From positions 124,001-188,000 of the forward strand of contig NZ_PJBC01000003.1 of the NCBI RefSeq assembly GCF_002836515.1: DNA of 64,000 nt. Direction: 5' to 3'. The first letter of the stretch is position 1. Each line of letters begins with the position of its first letter. The stretch is from Pseudomonas sp. Choline-02u-1 (lineage in GTDB: Bacteria > Pseudomonadota > Gammaproteobacteria > Pseudomonadales > Pseudomonadaceae). A program made the position numbers and the translations under genes. Under the pieces are notes generated by a model, which made no database searches, had not been told where the DNA came from, and worked only from the letters and a program-made list of their open reading frames with translations. This document shows, in pieces, positions 32,498 to 44,200 of the stretch.

Positions 32498-32758
32498 TCA
32501 GTTGGTGCAGCCGTTGCCCATGATGCTGTAGCGCAGGATGTGGCGTTGGCCCTTGGAGTCGTCGTATTCCATTTTCGCCGGTACGACTTCGCAGACATTC
32601 GGAACTTCGCTCATCGATACAACTTTGGCGATGTCCAGGTGTGTGGAGTAAGTGTATTCCTCGATGACCGGTTGTTGCTGTGCGACATCAGTCGGGCCCT
32701 CGTTTGCCATGGCGGTTGCGCACAGACTGCTGAGGGCCAGAACCAATAAAGCTTTCAT
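32498..32758 (-). CDS. Small secreted DUF2790-family protein
   Basis: The 86-residue product has a signal peptide ('MKALLVLALSSLCATAMANE', cleavage near residue 18). The conserved pseudomonad segment 'YTYSTHLDIAKVVSMSEVPNVCEVVPAKMEYDDSKGQRHILRYSIMGNGC' follows. The two cysteines may form a disulfide. DUF2790 proteins occur in several copies per Pseudomonas genome and are often linked to metal or envelope stress. The function is unknown. I used the ATG at 32758, with AGGTG upstream. Confidence 0.8.
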   Translation of the reverse strand: MKALLVLALSSLCATAMANEGPTDVAQQQPVIEEYTYSTHLDIAKVVSMSEVPNVCEVVPAKMEYDDSKGQRHILRYSIMGNGCTN

Positions 32759-33005
32759 TTCTAATTCACCTTTTTGAGGTCGAGTGGGGTCACGCAACCT
32801 TTTTAGGGTTGCGTGTGGAGCTTGAGTATTTGATGCGTTACTTGGAGAGCTGGATTAACGGCCTTCGTGGGGGCTGTCACGTTGTTAATCGCGGTTGCCT
32901 TGTTGGCGAGGTGAATTTTAGGGCGGTGGAACCGGGGTAAACAGAGCGGGTTTTGATAAACACTTTTGGCATATTTGGTAACAATCCCCCAAACACCCCA
33001 TTCCC

Positions 33006-33088
33006 TGTAGGAGCTGCCGAAGGCTGCGATCTTTTGACTTTGATCTTGAAAACAGATCAAAAGATCGCAGCCTTCGGCAGCTCCTACA
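33006..33088. repeat. Long hairpin repeat, copy 3 of 3
   Basis: TGTAGGAGCTGCCGAAGGCT...GCTCCTACA, with arms nearly identical to the copies at 3701-3785 and 7964-8046. It lies ~110 bases before the acs start and within its likely leader. Confidence 0.8.
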
Positions 33089-33201
33089 GGGGCGCGCGTG
33101 CAGGGGGGAGGGTTGTTACTACCATCGTCGAATGGTTCTATGGGCCCCACCCGGCTACAACGGGGTCATACAAAAACAACTATTACACCGAGGTAGGAAA
33201 G

Positions 33202-35157
<1,956 letters not shown>

Positions 35158-35177
35158 GTCGCAGGTCTGAAAAGAAC

Positions 35178-35215
35178 AAAGCCCCGTTCGGTGTATGCCG
35201 GGCGGGGCTTTTTTT
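35178..35215 (+). terminator. Rho-independent terminator after acs
   Basis: AAAGCCCCG...CGGGGCTTTTTTT hairpin with T run, 20 bases past the acs stop. Confidence 0.85.
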
Positions 35216-35245
35216 GTCTGTGGGTTTTTTGGTGGTTTTTGCCGA

Positions 35246-35271
35246 CCCCTTCGCGAGCAAGCCCGCTCCCA
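35246..35271. repeat. Single REP sequence
   Basis: CCCCTTCGCGAGCAAGCCCG followed by CTCCCA, unpaired, between acs and the larger palindromic repeat. Confidence 0.7.
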
Positions 35272-35283
35272 AAGGGAATGCAT

Positions 35284-35390
35284 GATCGTTCCCACGCTCC
35301 GCGTGGGAATGCCTCCACCGACGCTCTGCGTCGGCTCTTTGGACGCAGAGCGTCCCTTGCTGCATTCCCACGCAGAGCGTGGGAATGATC
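35284..35390. repeat. ~106-bp palindromic repeat, copy 2 of 3
   Basis: It has the same termini (GATCGTTCCCACGC...GCGTGGGAATGATC) and internal hairpins as the copies at 421-526 and 57190-57296. The centre is slightly diverged. Confidence 0.8.
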
Positions 35391-35584
35391 AGCTGGCCAA
35401 CCAATAATTATCGACCTGCGCCGCAGGACTCTTCCTTCTGTTACCCGCCACAACCCAATGTGTAACCGCCCGCGCCAATCCGGGGCGAAGGGAAACGCTA
35501 CGCCCCGTATTAGAGCCTTAAAAGCTCCGCTGAAAAATAAGACGCAACGCTGCGCTTGCCGGATTAGAAGGGTTTGCGAATAAT

Positions 35585-35600
35585 GGGCCCGCAACTTGCA
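35585..35600 (+). promoter_or_regulatory. RpoN (sigma-54) type promoter upstream of aotJ
   Basis: GGGCCCGCAACTTGCA matches TGGCACG-N4-TTGCA at 10 of 12 fixed positions, with the GG and GC exactly ten bases apart. It lies ~290 bases before aotJ in a 732-base region without genes. Arginine uptake under nitrogen control would make sense. Confidence 0.5.
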
Positions 35601-35691
35601 ATGTGTATCGGTTCTCTGCCTTTCGCTCTTGCATGAATTTGCAGGGCTGTCAATGAGCTCGAACCGCTTTCTCGGTGCATCTGTAATTAGT

Positions 35692-35707
35692 TGTCGCATT
35701 GAGGAAA
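35692..35707 (+). promoter_or_regulatory. ArgR half-site upstream of aotJ
   Basis: TGTCGC-ATTGAGGA-AA fits the Pseudomonas ArgR half-site TGTCGC-N8-AA. It is ~180 bases before the aotJ start. The regulator gene argR is the last gene of this gene cluster. Confidence 0.55.
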
Positions 35708-35888
35708 TATCGGCTTCGGGCCTCTCGTTAGAATGCCGATCACTCGCTCATCGTGGCTTACGTTGAAATCGCCTGCGGTTTCAACGGGAAATTTCCCGCC
35801 GATGCGCAACCGATTTCCGATTCACCCATTCGCATATTGGGCTGTCGCTCACTCTGCCGTTTTTGCCCTTTACCGATGGAGTCCCAAG

Positions 35889-36662
35889 ATGAAGAAACTT
35901 GTGCTGCTTGGCGCCATGGCACTGTCCGTGCTGTCGCTGAATGCCGTCGCTGACGAAAAACCTGTGAAGATCGGCATCGAAGCGGCTTATCCTCCATTCG
36001 CCTCGAAAGCTCCGGACGGCAGCATCGTCGGTTTCGACTACGACATTGGCAACGCGCTGTGCGAAGAAATGAAGGTCAAGTGCGTGTGGGTCGAGCAAGA
36101 GTTCGACGGCCTGATCCCGGCACTGAAAGTGCGCAAGATCGACGCCATCCTGTCGTCGATGTCGATCACCGAAGATCGCAAGAAGTCGGTCGACTTCACC
36201 AACAAGTACTACAACACCCCGGCGCGTCTGGTCATGAAGGCCGGCACTCAGGTCAGCGAAGGTCTGGCTGAGCTCAAGGGCAAGAACATCGGCGTACAGC
36301 GTGGCTCGATCCACGAGCGTTTCGCCCGCGAAGTTCTGGCTCCACTGGGCGCCGAGATCAAGCCGTACGGTTCGCAGAACGAAATCTACCTCGACGTGGC
36401 TGCCGGTCGCCTCGACGGTACCGTGGCTGATGCCACCCTGCTCGATGACGGTTTCCTGAAAACCGACGCTGGCAAAGGCTTCGCATTCGTTGGCCCGGCC
36501 TTCACCGACGTCAAATACTTCGGCGACGGCGTCGGTATCGCGGTGCGCAAGGGCGATGCCCTGAAAGACAAGATCAACACTGCCATCGCGGCCATCCGCG
36601 AAAACGGCAAATACAAAGCAATCCAGGACAAGTACTTCGCCTTCGACATCTACGGCAAGTAA
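35889..36662 (+). CDS. aotJ: Arginine/ornithine ABC transporter, periplasmic binding protein
   Basis: The 257-residue protein has a signal peptide ('[21 protein letters not shown]') and the family-3 solute-binding fold: '[82 protein letters not shown]'. This is the lysine/arginine/ornithine/histidine branch. It binds basic amino acids for the AotQMP transporter. The length and gene order (aotJ-Q-M-O-P-argR) match P. aeruginosa. A terminator-like hairpin after the gene probably raises its level over the membrane genes. Confidence 0.93.
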   Translation: MKKLVLLGAMALSVLSLNAVADEKPVKIGIEAAYPPFASKAPDGSIVGFDYDIGNALCEEMKVKCVWVEQEFDGLIPALKVRKIDAILSSMSITEDRKKSVDFTNKYYNTPARLVMKAGTQVSEGLAELKGKNIGVQRGSIHERFAREVLAPLGAEIKPYGSQNEIYLDVAAGRLDGTVADATLLDDGFLKTDAGKGFAFVGPAFTDVKYFGDGVGIAVRKGDALKDKINTAIAAIRENGKYKAIQDKYFAFDIYGK

Positions 36663-36683
36663 GACGTCTCTGCGACAAGTCCG

Positions 36684-36727
36684 AAATGGCGCAAGCAACA
36701 GAATCTCTGCGGTTTGCGCCATTTTTT
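36684..36727 (+). terminator. Intra-operon attenuator between aotJ and aotQ
   Basis: AAATGGCGCAA...TTGCGCCATTTTTT is a stem with a T run that lies 22 bases after aotJ and ends 27 bases before aotQ. Partial termination or mRNA protection here would favour the binding protein over the permeases. Confidence 0.6.
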
Positions 36728-36753
36728 CATCCCAACTTTCGAGGACCTGAATC

Positions 36754-37443
36754 ATGTTGAAAGGCTACGGGGCTGTCATCCTCGATGGCGCATGGCTGAC
36801 GCTTCAGCTCGCCTTGTCGTCCATGGCTCTGGCCATCGTTCTCGGGCTGATCGGTGTCGCGTTGCGCCTGTCGCCGGTGCGCTGGCTGGCGTGGCTGGGC
36901 GACCTGTATTCAACAGTGATCCGCGGCATTCCCGACCTGGTGCTGATCCTGCTGATCTTCTACGGCGGCCAGGATCTGCTCAACCGCGTGGCGCCGATGC
37001 TCGGCTATGACGACTACATCGACCTGAACCCGCTGGCCGCCGGTATCGGCACCCTCGGTTTCATCTTCGGTGCGTACCTTTCGGAGACTTTTCGGGGTGC
37101 GTTCATGGCGATCCCCAAAGGCCAGGCCGAAGCGGGTATGGCGTACGGCATGAGCAGTTTTCAGGTGTTTTTCCGGGTGATGGTGCCGCAGATGATTCGT
37201 CTGGCGATTCCCGGCTTCACCAACAACTGGCTGGTGCTGACCAAGGCCACCGCGCTGATTTCCGTGGTCGGTCTGCAAGACATGATGTTCAAGGCCAAGC
37301 AGGCGGCGGATGCCACGCGCGAGCCTTTTACCTTCTTCCTCGCAGTGGCGGCGATGTATCTGGTGATCACCAGTGTTTCGTTGCTGGCATTGCGTCACCT
37401 TGAGAAGCGCTACTCGGTAGGCGTAAGGGCGGCTGATCTATGA
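36754..37443 (+). CDS. aotQ: Arginine/ornithine ABC transporter permease AotQ
   Basis: The 229-residue inner-membrane protein has about five helices and the permease-to-ATPase coupling loop 'EAGMAYGMSSFQVFFRVMVPQMIRLAIPGFTNNW' (EAA motif). It is a HisQ-type subunit of a polar amino acid transporter. It overlaps aotM by four bases (ATGA), so the two are translationally coupled. Ribosome site: GAGG. Confidence 0.92.
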   Translation: MLKGYGAVILDGAWLTLQLALSSMALAIVLGLIGVALRLSPVRWLAWLGDLYSTVIRGIPDLVLILLIFYGGQDLLNRVAPMLGYDDYIDLNPLAAGIGTLGFIFGAYLSETFRGAFMAIPKGQAEAGMAYGMSSFQVFFRVMVPQMIRLAIPGFTNNWLVLTKATALISVVGLQDMMFKAKQAADATREPFTFFLAVAAMYLVITSVSLLALRHLEKRYSVGVRAADL

Positions 37444-38138
37444 TCTTCGACTACAACGTCATTTGGGAGGCGCTGCCGCTGTACTTCGGCGGCCTGCTGA
37501 CCACCCTCAAACTGCTCGCGCTGTCGCTGTTCTTCGGCTTGCTCGCGGCGTTGCCGCTGGGGCTGATGCGCGTCTCGAAAAACCCGATCGTCAACGGCGC
37601 GGCGTGGCTGTACACCTACGTGATTCGTGGCACGCCGATGCTGGTTCAACTGTTCCTGATCTACTACGGTCTGGCCCAGTTCGAGGCGGTGCGCGAAAGC
37701 TTCCTGTGGCCGTGGCTGTCGAGCGCAACGTTCTGTGCGTGCCTGGCGTTTGCGGTCAACACCAGTGCCTACACCGCAGAAATCATCGCCGGCAGCCTCA
37801 AGGCCACGCCGAACGGGGAGATCGAAGCGGCCAAGGCCATGGGCATGTCGCGCTTCAAACTGTACAAGCGCATTCTGCTGCCGTCGGCCCTGCGCCGCGC
37901 GCTGCCGCAGTACAGCAACGAAGTGATCATGATGCTGCAGACCACCAGTCTGGCGTCGATCGTGACCCTGATCGACATCACCGGCGCAGCGCGTACGGTC
38001 AACGCGCAGTTCTACCTGCCGTTCGAGGCGTACATCACCGCTGGCGTGTTCTACCTGTGCCTGACCTTCATTCTGGTCAAGCTGTTCAAACTGGCTGAGC
38101 GTCGCTGGTTGAGCTACCTCGCGCCACGGAAGCACTGA
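37440..38138 (+). CDS. aotM: Arginine/ornithine ABC transporter permease AotM
   Basis: The 232-residue inner-membrane protein is the HisM-type partner of AotQ, with the EAA loop 'EIEAAKAMGMSRFKLYKRILLPSALRRALPQYSNEVIMMLQTTSLASIVTLIDITGA'. Together the two form the membrane channel of the basic amino acid importer. The start overlaps the aotQ stop; aotO starts one base after its stop. Confidence 0.92.
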   Translation: MIFDYNVIWEALPLYFGGLLTTLKLLALSLFFGLLAALPLGLMRVSKNPIVNGAAWLYTYVIRGTPMLVQLFLIYYGLAQFEAVRESFLWPWLSSATFCACLAFAVNTSAYTAEIIAGSLKATPNGEIEAAKAMGMSRFKLYKRILLPSALRRALPQYSNEVIMMLQTTSLASIVTLIDITGAARTVNAQFYLPFEAYITAGVFYLCLTFILVKLFKLAERRWLSYLAPRKH

Positions 38139-38139
38139 T

Positions 38140-39252
38140 ATGCAACGCATCGATCACGTATTGCCCTGGAGCCACCTGGGCAGCGAGCGCAAGGTTTCGG
38201 TTTTCCGTTTTGGCGAAGGCGAGCGCAAGGCCTACATTCAGGCCAGCCTGCACGCCGATGAATTGCCGGGCATGCGCACCGCCTGGGAGCTGAAAAAGCG
38301 CCTCGGCGCACTTGAAGCCCGTGGCTTGCTCAACGGTGTGATCGAACTGGTGCCGGTGGCCAATCCGCTGGGGCTGGGGCAATTGCTGCAAGGCAATTTC
38401 CAGGGCCGTTTCGAGGCCGGCAGCGGCAAGAATTTCAACCGTGACTTCGTCGAGCTCAGCGCGCCGGTCGCGGCGGCGCTGGGTGACAAGCTCGGTGATG
38501 ATCCGCATGCCAATGTGCGGCTGATCCGTCAGGCGATGGCCGATCACCTGGCCGCTTTGCCTGAGGCGAGCAGCCAGCTGCAAGGCATGCAGCGCGTATT
38601 ACTCAGCCATGCCTGCACTGCCGACGTGGTGCTCGATTTGCATTGCGACGCCGAAGCCGCGCTGCACATGTACGCGCTGCCGCAGCACTGGCCGCAGTGG
38701 CGTTCGCTGTCGGCGCACCTGAACGTCAAGGTTGGTTTGCTCGCCGAAGATTCCGGTGGCAGCTCGTTCGACGAGGCGTGCTCGTTGCCGTGGCTGCGTC
38801 TGTCGAGGCAGTTCCCTGATGCGCAGATTCCGTTGGCTTGTCTGGCGACCACCATCGAACTGGGCGGGCAGGCTGATACCGGTCGCGCGCAAGCAGAGGC
38901 TTACGCTGAAGGTATTCTGGCGTTCCTCGCCGAGCAGGGCCTGATCACTGGCGAGTGGCCGAACCCGGCGTTCGAACCGTGCGAAGGCATGCCCTTCGAA
39001 GGCACCGAATTGTTGTTCGCACCGCATCCCGGTGTGGTGAGTTTTTCCCGCAAGCCCGGCGAGTGGGTCGAGGCGGGCGACGAGATTTTTCAAGTGATTG
39101 ATCCTCTGTCCGATCGGGTCAGCACGGTATGTGCTGGTACCTCCGGGGTGCTGTTTGCCATTGAACGGCTGCGTTATGCCCAACCCGGTTTCTGGCTGGC
39201 CAAGGTGGCGGGGCGCGAAGCGCTGCGTCACGGGCGCTTGCTCAACGACTGA
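38140..39252 (+). CDS. aotO: AotO, succinylglutamate desuccinylase/aspartoacylase-like protein
   Basis: The 370-residue protein has the zinc carboxypeptidase-like motif 'ASLHADELPGMRTAWELKKR' (His-x2-Glu) and 'VVLDLHCDAEAALHMYALP' (third ligand). The C-terminal domain is barrel-sandwich-like ('ELLFAPHPGVVSFSRKPGEWVEAGDEIFQVIDPLSDRV'). It belongs to the AstE/AspA superfamily but is clearly distinct from the true aruE at 56164. In P. aeruginosa the same gene sits inside the aot operon with no proven transport role. It could deacylate an acylated amino acid brought in by the transporter. Confidence 0.88.
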   Translation: MQRIDHVLPWSHLGSERKVSVFRFGEGERKAYIQASLHADELPGMRTAWELKKRLGALEARGLLNGVIELVPVANPLGLGQLLQGNFQGRFEAGSGKNFNRDFVELSAPVAAALGDKLGDDPHANVRLIRQAMADHLAALPEASSQLQGMQRVLLSHACTADVVLDLHCDAEAALHMYALPQHWPQWRSLSAHLNVKVGLLAEDSGGSSFDEACSLPWLRLSRQFPDAQIPLACLATTIELGGQADTGRAQAEAYAEGILAFLAEQGLITGEWPNPAFEPCEGMPFEGTELLFAPHPGVVSFSRKPGEWVEAGDEIFQVIDPLSDRVSTVCAGTSGVLFAIERLRYAQPGFWLAKVAGREALRHGRLLND

Positions 39253-39279
39253 CTGACTGTTTTTGTGAGAACCGACCGC

Positions 39280-40044
39280 ATGTACAAACTTGAAGTCCAA
39301 GACCTGCATAAACGCTATGGCAGTCACGAAGTGCTCAAGGGCGTGTCCCTGAAAGCCGCCGCCGGCGATGTGATCAGCATCATCGGCTCCAGTGGCTCCG
39401 GCAAAAGTACTTTCCTGCGCTGCATCAACCTGCTCGAGCAGCCGCATGCCGGCAAGATCCTGCTCAACAACGAAGAGCTGAAACTGGTCGCCAACAAGGA
39501 CGGCGCGCTGAAAGCCGCTGATCCGAAGCAGCTGCAGCGCATGCGTTCGCGCCTGTCGATGGTGTTCCAGCATTTCAACCTGTGGTCGCACATGACCGCG
39601 CTGGAAAACATCATGGAAGCGCCGGTGCATGTGCTTGGTGTGCCCAAGGCCGAAGCCCGCGAGAAAGCCGAGCACTACCTGAACAAGGTTGGCGTGGCCC
39701 ATCGCAAAGACGCGTTCCCGGGGCACATGTCCGGTGGCGAGCAGCAGCGTGTGGCGATTGCCCGTGCGCTGGCGATGGAACCGGAAGTGATGCTGTTCGA
39801 CGAGCCAACCTCGGCCCTTGACCCGGAGCTGGTCGGCGACGTGCTGAAAGTCATGCAGGCGCTGGCGCAGGAAGGCCGCACCATGGTTGTGGTGACTCAC
39901 GAAATGGGTTTCGCCCGTGAAGTGTCGAATCAGTTGGTGTTCCTGCATAAAGGCGTCGTCGAAGAAAGCGGCAACCCGCGCGAAGTGCTGGTCAACCCGC
40001 AGTCCGAGCGCTTGCAGCAGTTCCTGTCCGGCAGCCTGAAATAA
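39280..40044 (+). CDS. aotP: Arginine/ornithine ABC transporter ATPase AotP
   Basis: The 254-residue ATPase has Walker A 'GSSGSGKST' (residues 36-44), the Q-loop 'MVFQHFNLWSHMTALEN', signature 'MSGGEQQR', Walker B 'VMLFDEPTSALDPE' and the switch histidine in 'VVVTHEMGFAREV'. It powers uptake with AotJ, AotQ and AotM. An upstream GTG at 39265 would add five residues; the ATG at 39280 gives the usual length and is preferred. Confidence 0.93.
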   Translation: MYKLEVQDLHKRYGSHEVLKGVSLKAAAGDVISIIGSSGSGKSTFLRCINLLEQPHAGKILLNNEELKLVANKDGALKAADPKQLQRMRSRLSMVFQHFNLWSHMTALENIMEAPVHVLGVPKAEAREKAEHYLNKVGVAHRKDAFPGHMSGGEQQRVAIARALAMEPEVMLFDEPTSALDPELVGDVLKVMQALAQEGRTMVVVTHEMGFAREVSNQLVFLHKGVVEESGNPREVLVNPQSERLQQFLSGSLK

Positions 40045-40110
40045 ATCAGGGCTGCCGTTGTGCACCAGATTAGGTCATGCTTTGCGACCTGAGAATTGGC
40101 CCGAATCTCC

Positions 40111-40200
40111 TGTGGGAGCGGGCTTGCTCGCGAAGGCGGTGTGTCAGTCAACATTATTGCTGTCTGAACCACCGCGTTCGCGAGCAAGCCCGCTCCCACA
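40111..40200. repeat. REPIN (inverted REP pair)
   Basis: TGTGGGAGCGGGCTTGCTCG and its inverted copy, ending CGCTCCCACA, lie between aotP and argR. Similar elements lie elsewhere in the window. Confidence 0.85.
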
Positions 40201-40280
40201 ATGGATCTGCGACATTTTCGATTAGGGGCTAGCATTGGCCCATGCCTTCATCACCGTTGTTCGTTTCGGATTGCCCGCCC

Positions 40281-41261
40281 ATGACTGCCCATCGAATTGG
40301 TTTCCTGATTTGGCCCAGCACTAAAGCGTTGACGCTGGCGCTGGCGGAGGAGGCCTTGCGTGTTGCGCAGCGCGTGCACCCGGACGTGGTTTACGAACTG
40401 ACGTTCTTGCAGGCCGAGCCGCCAGTCGAAGGTGCCTGGCAATTGCCCGGCGAGCCCTGGGCCGGCAAGCTTGAAAACTTCCAGAAACTGTTCCTGCTCG
40501 CTGACGAGCCGCCAATCACCCTGGCCCCTGCACTGAGCAGTGCGCTCAAGCAAGTGGTGCGTGCCGGTTGCGTAATCGGTGGTCTCTCGGCCGGTGTTTA
40601 TCCATTGGCCCAGCTCGGTTTGCTCGACGGTTATCGCGCCGCCGTGCACTGGCGCTGGCAGGACGATTTCGCCGAGCGCTTCCCGAAAGTCATTGCCACC
40701 AGCCATCTGTTCGACTGGGATCGCGATCGCCTGACGGCGTGCGGTGGCATGTCGGTCCTCGATCTGCTGCTGGCAGTACTGGCCCGGGATCACGGCGCCG
40801 AATTGGCCGGTGCGGTTTCCGAAGAGCTGGTGGTCGAGCGTATCCGCGAGGGCGGTGAGCGTCAGCGTATTCCCTTGCAGAATCGCCTCGGCTCCAGTCA
40901 CCCGAAGCTCACCCAGGCGGTGCTGCTGATGGAAGCCAACATCGAAGAACCACTGACCACCGACGAAATCGCCCAACACGTGTGCGTATCCCGCCGGCAG
41001 CTGGAGCGAATCTTCAAGCAATACCTCAACCGCGTGCCGAGCCAGTACTATCTGGAATTGCGCCTGAACAAGGCCCGGCAGATGTTGATGCAGACCAGCA
41101 AGTCGATCATTCAGATCGGCCTGTCCTGTGGCTTCTCCTCGGGGCCACATTTCTCCAGTGCCTATCGCAACTTCTTCGGTGCCACGCCGCGGGAAGATCG
41201 CAACCAGCGGCGCAGCAGCAGCCCGTTCGAATTATCGTCGGTGCCGCCCGAGAGGGGCTGA
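40281..41261 (+). CDS. argR: Arginine-responsive AraC-type regulator ArgR
   Basis: The 326-residue protein has an N-terminal class I amidotransferase/DJ-1-like sensor ('HRIGFLIWPSTKALTLALAEEALRVAQ', 'GCVIGGLSAGVYPLAQLGLLDGYRAAVHWRWQDDFAERFPKV'). The C-terminal AraC double HTH (~225-310) contains 'DEIAQHVCVSRRQLERIFKQYLNRVPSQYYLELRLNKARQML' and 'SIIQIGLSCGFSSGPHFSSAYRNFFGATP'. In pseudomonads ArgR activates aot and aru genes in response to arginine. The ATG at 40281 begins the conserved part. An ATG 39 bases upstream is possible but adds an unconserved lead. Confidence 0.93.
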   Translation: MTAHRIGFLIWPSTKALTLALAEEALRVAQRVHPDVVYELTFLQAEPPVEGAWQLPGEPWAGKLENFQKLFLLADEPPITLAPALSSALKQVVRAGCVIGGLSAGVYPLAQLGLLDGYRAAVHWRWQDDFAERFPKVIATSHLFDWDRDRLTACGGMSVLDLLLAVLARDHGAELAGAVSEELVVERIREGGERQRIPLQNRLGSSHPKLTQAVLLMEANIEEPLTTDEIAQHVCVSRRQLERIFKQYLNRVPSQYYLELRLNKARQMLMQTSKSIIQIGLSCGFSSGPHFSSAYRNFFGATPREDRNQRRSSSPFELSSVPPERG

Positions 41262-41268
41262 AGGCGGC

Positions 41269-44200
41269 TCAGCGATTGCCGGTTGGTGGTAGCTCCTCTC
41301 CATCGGAAAAGTCCGAATCCACAAAGTCGTCAAGTTCGTGCATGAAGGGGGTGCCCGGTAGTCGCGCCCTGATATTGTGCTCGCCCAGCGCCGTGTTGTA
41401 GCTGTCCAGGCGCTGCTGACTTTCCGGGGTCAACGGATTTGCGCTGAAATCGTACTCGGTCATCATGAGGTCGGGACGGGAAGGAAATCCTGCAGGCAAT
41501 CGCTTGATTCTGTTGTTCGACAGGTCTGCCTTTCTCAACCGGGTGAGCCTGAACAAGCCCGCAGGCGATCTGGTCAGGCCGGTGCTGCGCAGGTTCAGCA
41601 CCTGAAGTTCGGGAAAATGCATCATATCCGGGACTGACCAGAGTCGGTTGTTATGACTCAGATCCAAAGCGCCGAGGTTTTTCAGGGCTGCGAACGCTTC
41701 TGCGGTTTGCGGCGTAATGATGAGTTCGCAGCCTGACAGATTCAGGCTCGAGAGTGATTCAAGGCGAAAGATTGCCGGCGGAACTCGGCGTAACGGGTAA
41801 TCCCGCATATCCAGCACCCTTAGCCGGGGAAACAACCCCAACACAGCGTCCACTGGCCGGGGCGTGTCTGCCGTGCTGGTCAGCCGCAGCTGGTCGATAT
41901 AGTCGAAGCGCCCGTTCATTGGCGGCAGTTCGCCGGTGAAGGACAAGTCGCAAACGAAGTTGCCGTCCAGGGCATTGACCGGGTAGTGGCGCAAGCGTTG
42001 TTCCAGATTGTCCTTGAAGCGCCGGCGCTGCGTGACTTGCCCGCGTTGTGGCTCATTGTCCGGCACACCGTGGGTAAGCGGATCTTCGGGCGCCGTATTC
42101 ACCCAGGTTTCAAGCGTGTTAAGCAGCGTGCTGAGCTCGGTTTGCCGACGCAGCAACTCGGTGCGACCGTCAGTCAAGGTCCCGGGCAGGCGGTAAATCA
42201 GGTTATTGGCATCGAAACCGCTCAATCGGGGATACAGTGTTTGGGCCAGATCAATGTCGGTCTGTTCGACCCAGACGCCAAAATTGTCGCCTTTCACCAG
42301 ATAGCATGCCTTGATCTGTTCGCGCGAAGTCGCCGACAGCGGATTCGAGCCCACATCCACCCCACGGTTGGCATACGCCGCCAGTGGCTCGGGCAATGCG
42401 ATGATGTTGTTGTCGCTCAGCAGCGCCGTTTGCAGGTGCGGGAGTTGGTCCAGCCCGGCGGGTACACGATCTATCCCTGTGCGGATGAGGTCGATGAATG
42501 TCAGATTCACCAGCCTTGAGGTATCGGGCGTCTGGCCCAGCGGATTATTGAAAAGATCCAGCGACGTCAGGCGGCTCAGTGTCGACAAGGTGGCTTGTCC
42601 AGCCGCATCGAGGGTGATGTTGCACCGGCTCATCATCAGCGTTTCGAGCGACGGCATGCGTGCCAGGGCTTGCGGGATTCGGCCCAGTGCAAAACCAGGC
42701 AATTCCAGGCCTTCCAGCCCGGTGAAGCATTCGAGAAAGCCATCGGGAACAGTCAAGTGTGGATTGCCTTGAATTTCCAGGTGGGTTATCTGGCTGAAGT
42801 CCGCGGTCAGCTTCGGCAGCTCACCGGCAAACGCGGCGTTGGCTTTGAAAATCTCCACGCGCAGATCCGGCACATCGATGCGACTGCCGCGCCAGAGTCC
42901 TTCGAGTTTTTCCTTGAACTGTGACCGTGCATCAAGCTGTGCGGCTCGCTGCTCGGCATTCCACAGTTGACCTGACGTCGGATCGTGACTCGGTACGCGC
43001 TCTTGCCACGCCGCGAGGTCGCTGAGCAGTCGAGTCATTTCGGCTTCCCAGCTCATCAGTTGCGCCGTACCTGCCTGCAACGTACCGGGAAGGCGATAGA
43101 TCATGTCGCTGGCCATGTAGTCGGTCAGGTGCGGGAACACTCTGCGTGCCATCGCTACATCGTTCGCGGCGGGCATGATTCCGAAGTTGCGATTATGTTG
43201 GGCATAGTAGGTCTTGATGCGCTCACGAGCCGCCACAGACAGCGGATTGCTGACCAGACGCACGCCTTCTGCACGATTGGGATCAAGGCTGAAGAACGCA
43301 TCCGGCAACTGGGTGATGCGGTTGTCGTTGAGGTGCACCGTCTGCAGAACCGGGTGTTCTACCATGCCGTCGGGCACGGCCGTCAGACCGCTATTGAGCA
43401 GAAAGACATCCTGCAATGCTGGCAAGGTCTGTAGATCGGGAGCCACGGTCAACGGGTTATGACTCAGATCCAGACGCGTAAGCGAGCGCAGAGACTTGAG
43501 CACATCGACTCCCGCTGACGTGCCGGTTATGCCGCAGCTGTTCAGGCGTAGCTTCTTGAGGTTGCGCAGGCTGCCGACGAAGGCGGGTATTTCATTGAGC
43601 GCGAAATCCTTCATTTGCAACGTCTGGAGTTCGGGAAACAACGTCACGAACGTCCCGATGCCATCGATCGCTGCGTTGCCGGTCAGCTTCAGGCTGGAGA
43701 CATGACTGAAGTCGACGGTCAGGCGAGGCAACTGACCAACGAACTGCAGGTCTGCGGTAAAGGACAGGCTGCGCTGGCCGGTCTCGCTGGAGGTCTGCCG
43801 CCAGAATGTTTCCAGGTCTTGCTTGAACGCCGATCGTGCCGAGCGCTGTCGCGCGCGCTCGTTGTCGGTAAACACACGGCCTGTGGCCGGGTTTGTGGCC
43901 GGAGTTTGCGATACCCAGCGGTCGAGATCGAGCTGCATCTGCGCCAGCTCCGCTTGCCAGCGCAGCAGTTGCGCGCGGCCGGCGGCCAGGTTCCCCGGCA
44001 GATCGTAGAGCAGGTCGCTGGCCTCCTGCTGGTCCAGCTCCGGGAACAATTGCCTGGCCAGGTCGACGTCCTGATCCGCAGCCCTTACGTCAAAATCCTG
44101 CTGATGAGTGCGGAAGTAGGTTTTGATTTTTTCCCGTGTCGCGGTCGAGAGCGGGTTGTCGGAAAAATACAGGCCGTCACTGCGTTCTGCTGGCAGATCG

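Noticed and set aside
39265..39279. GTG start for aotP five codons upstream
   Set aside because: The ATG at 39280 gives the family's usual length and sequence start.
41269..41700. Possible NEL-type E3 ubiquitin-ligase domain at the C-terminus of the LRR protein
   Set aside because: After the last LRR block only ~50 residues remain (an acidic tail), too short for a NEL domain, and no catalytic Cys motif is seen.
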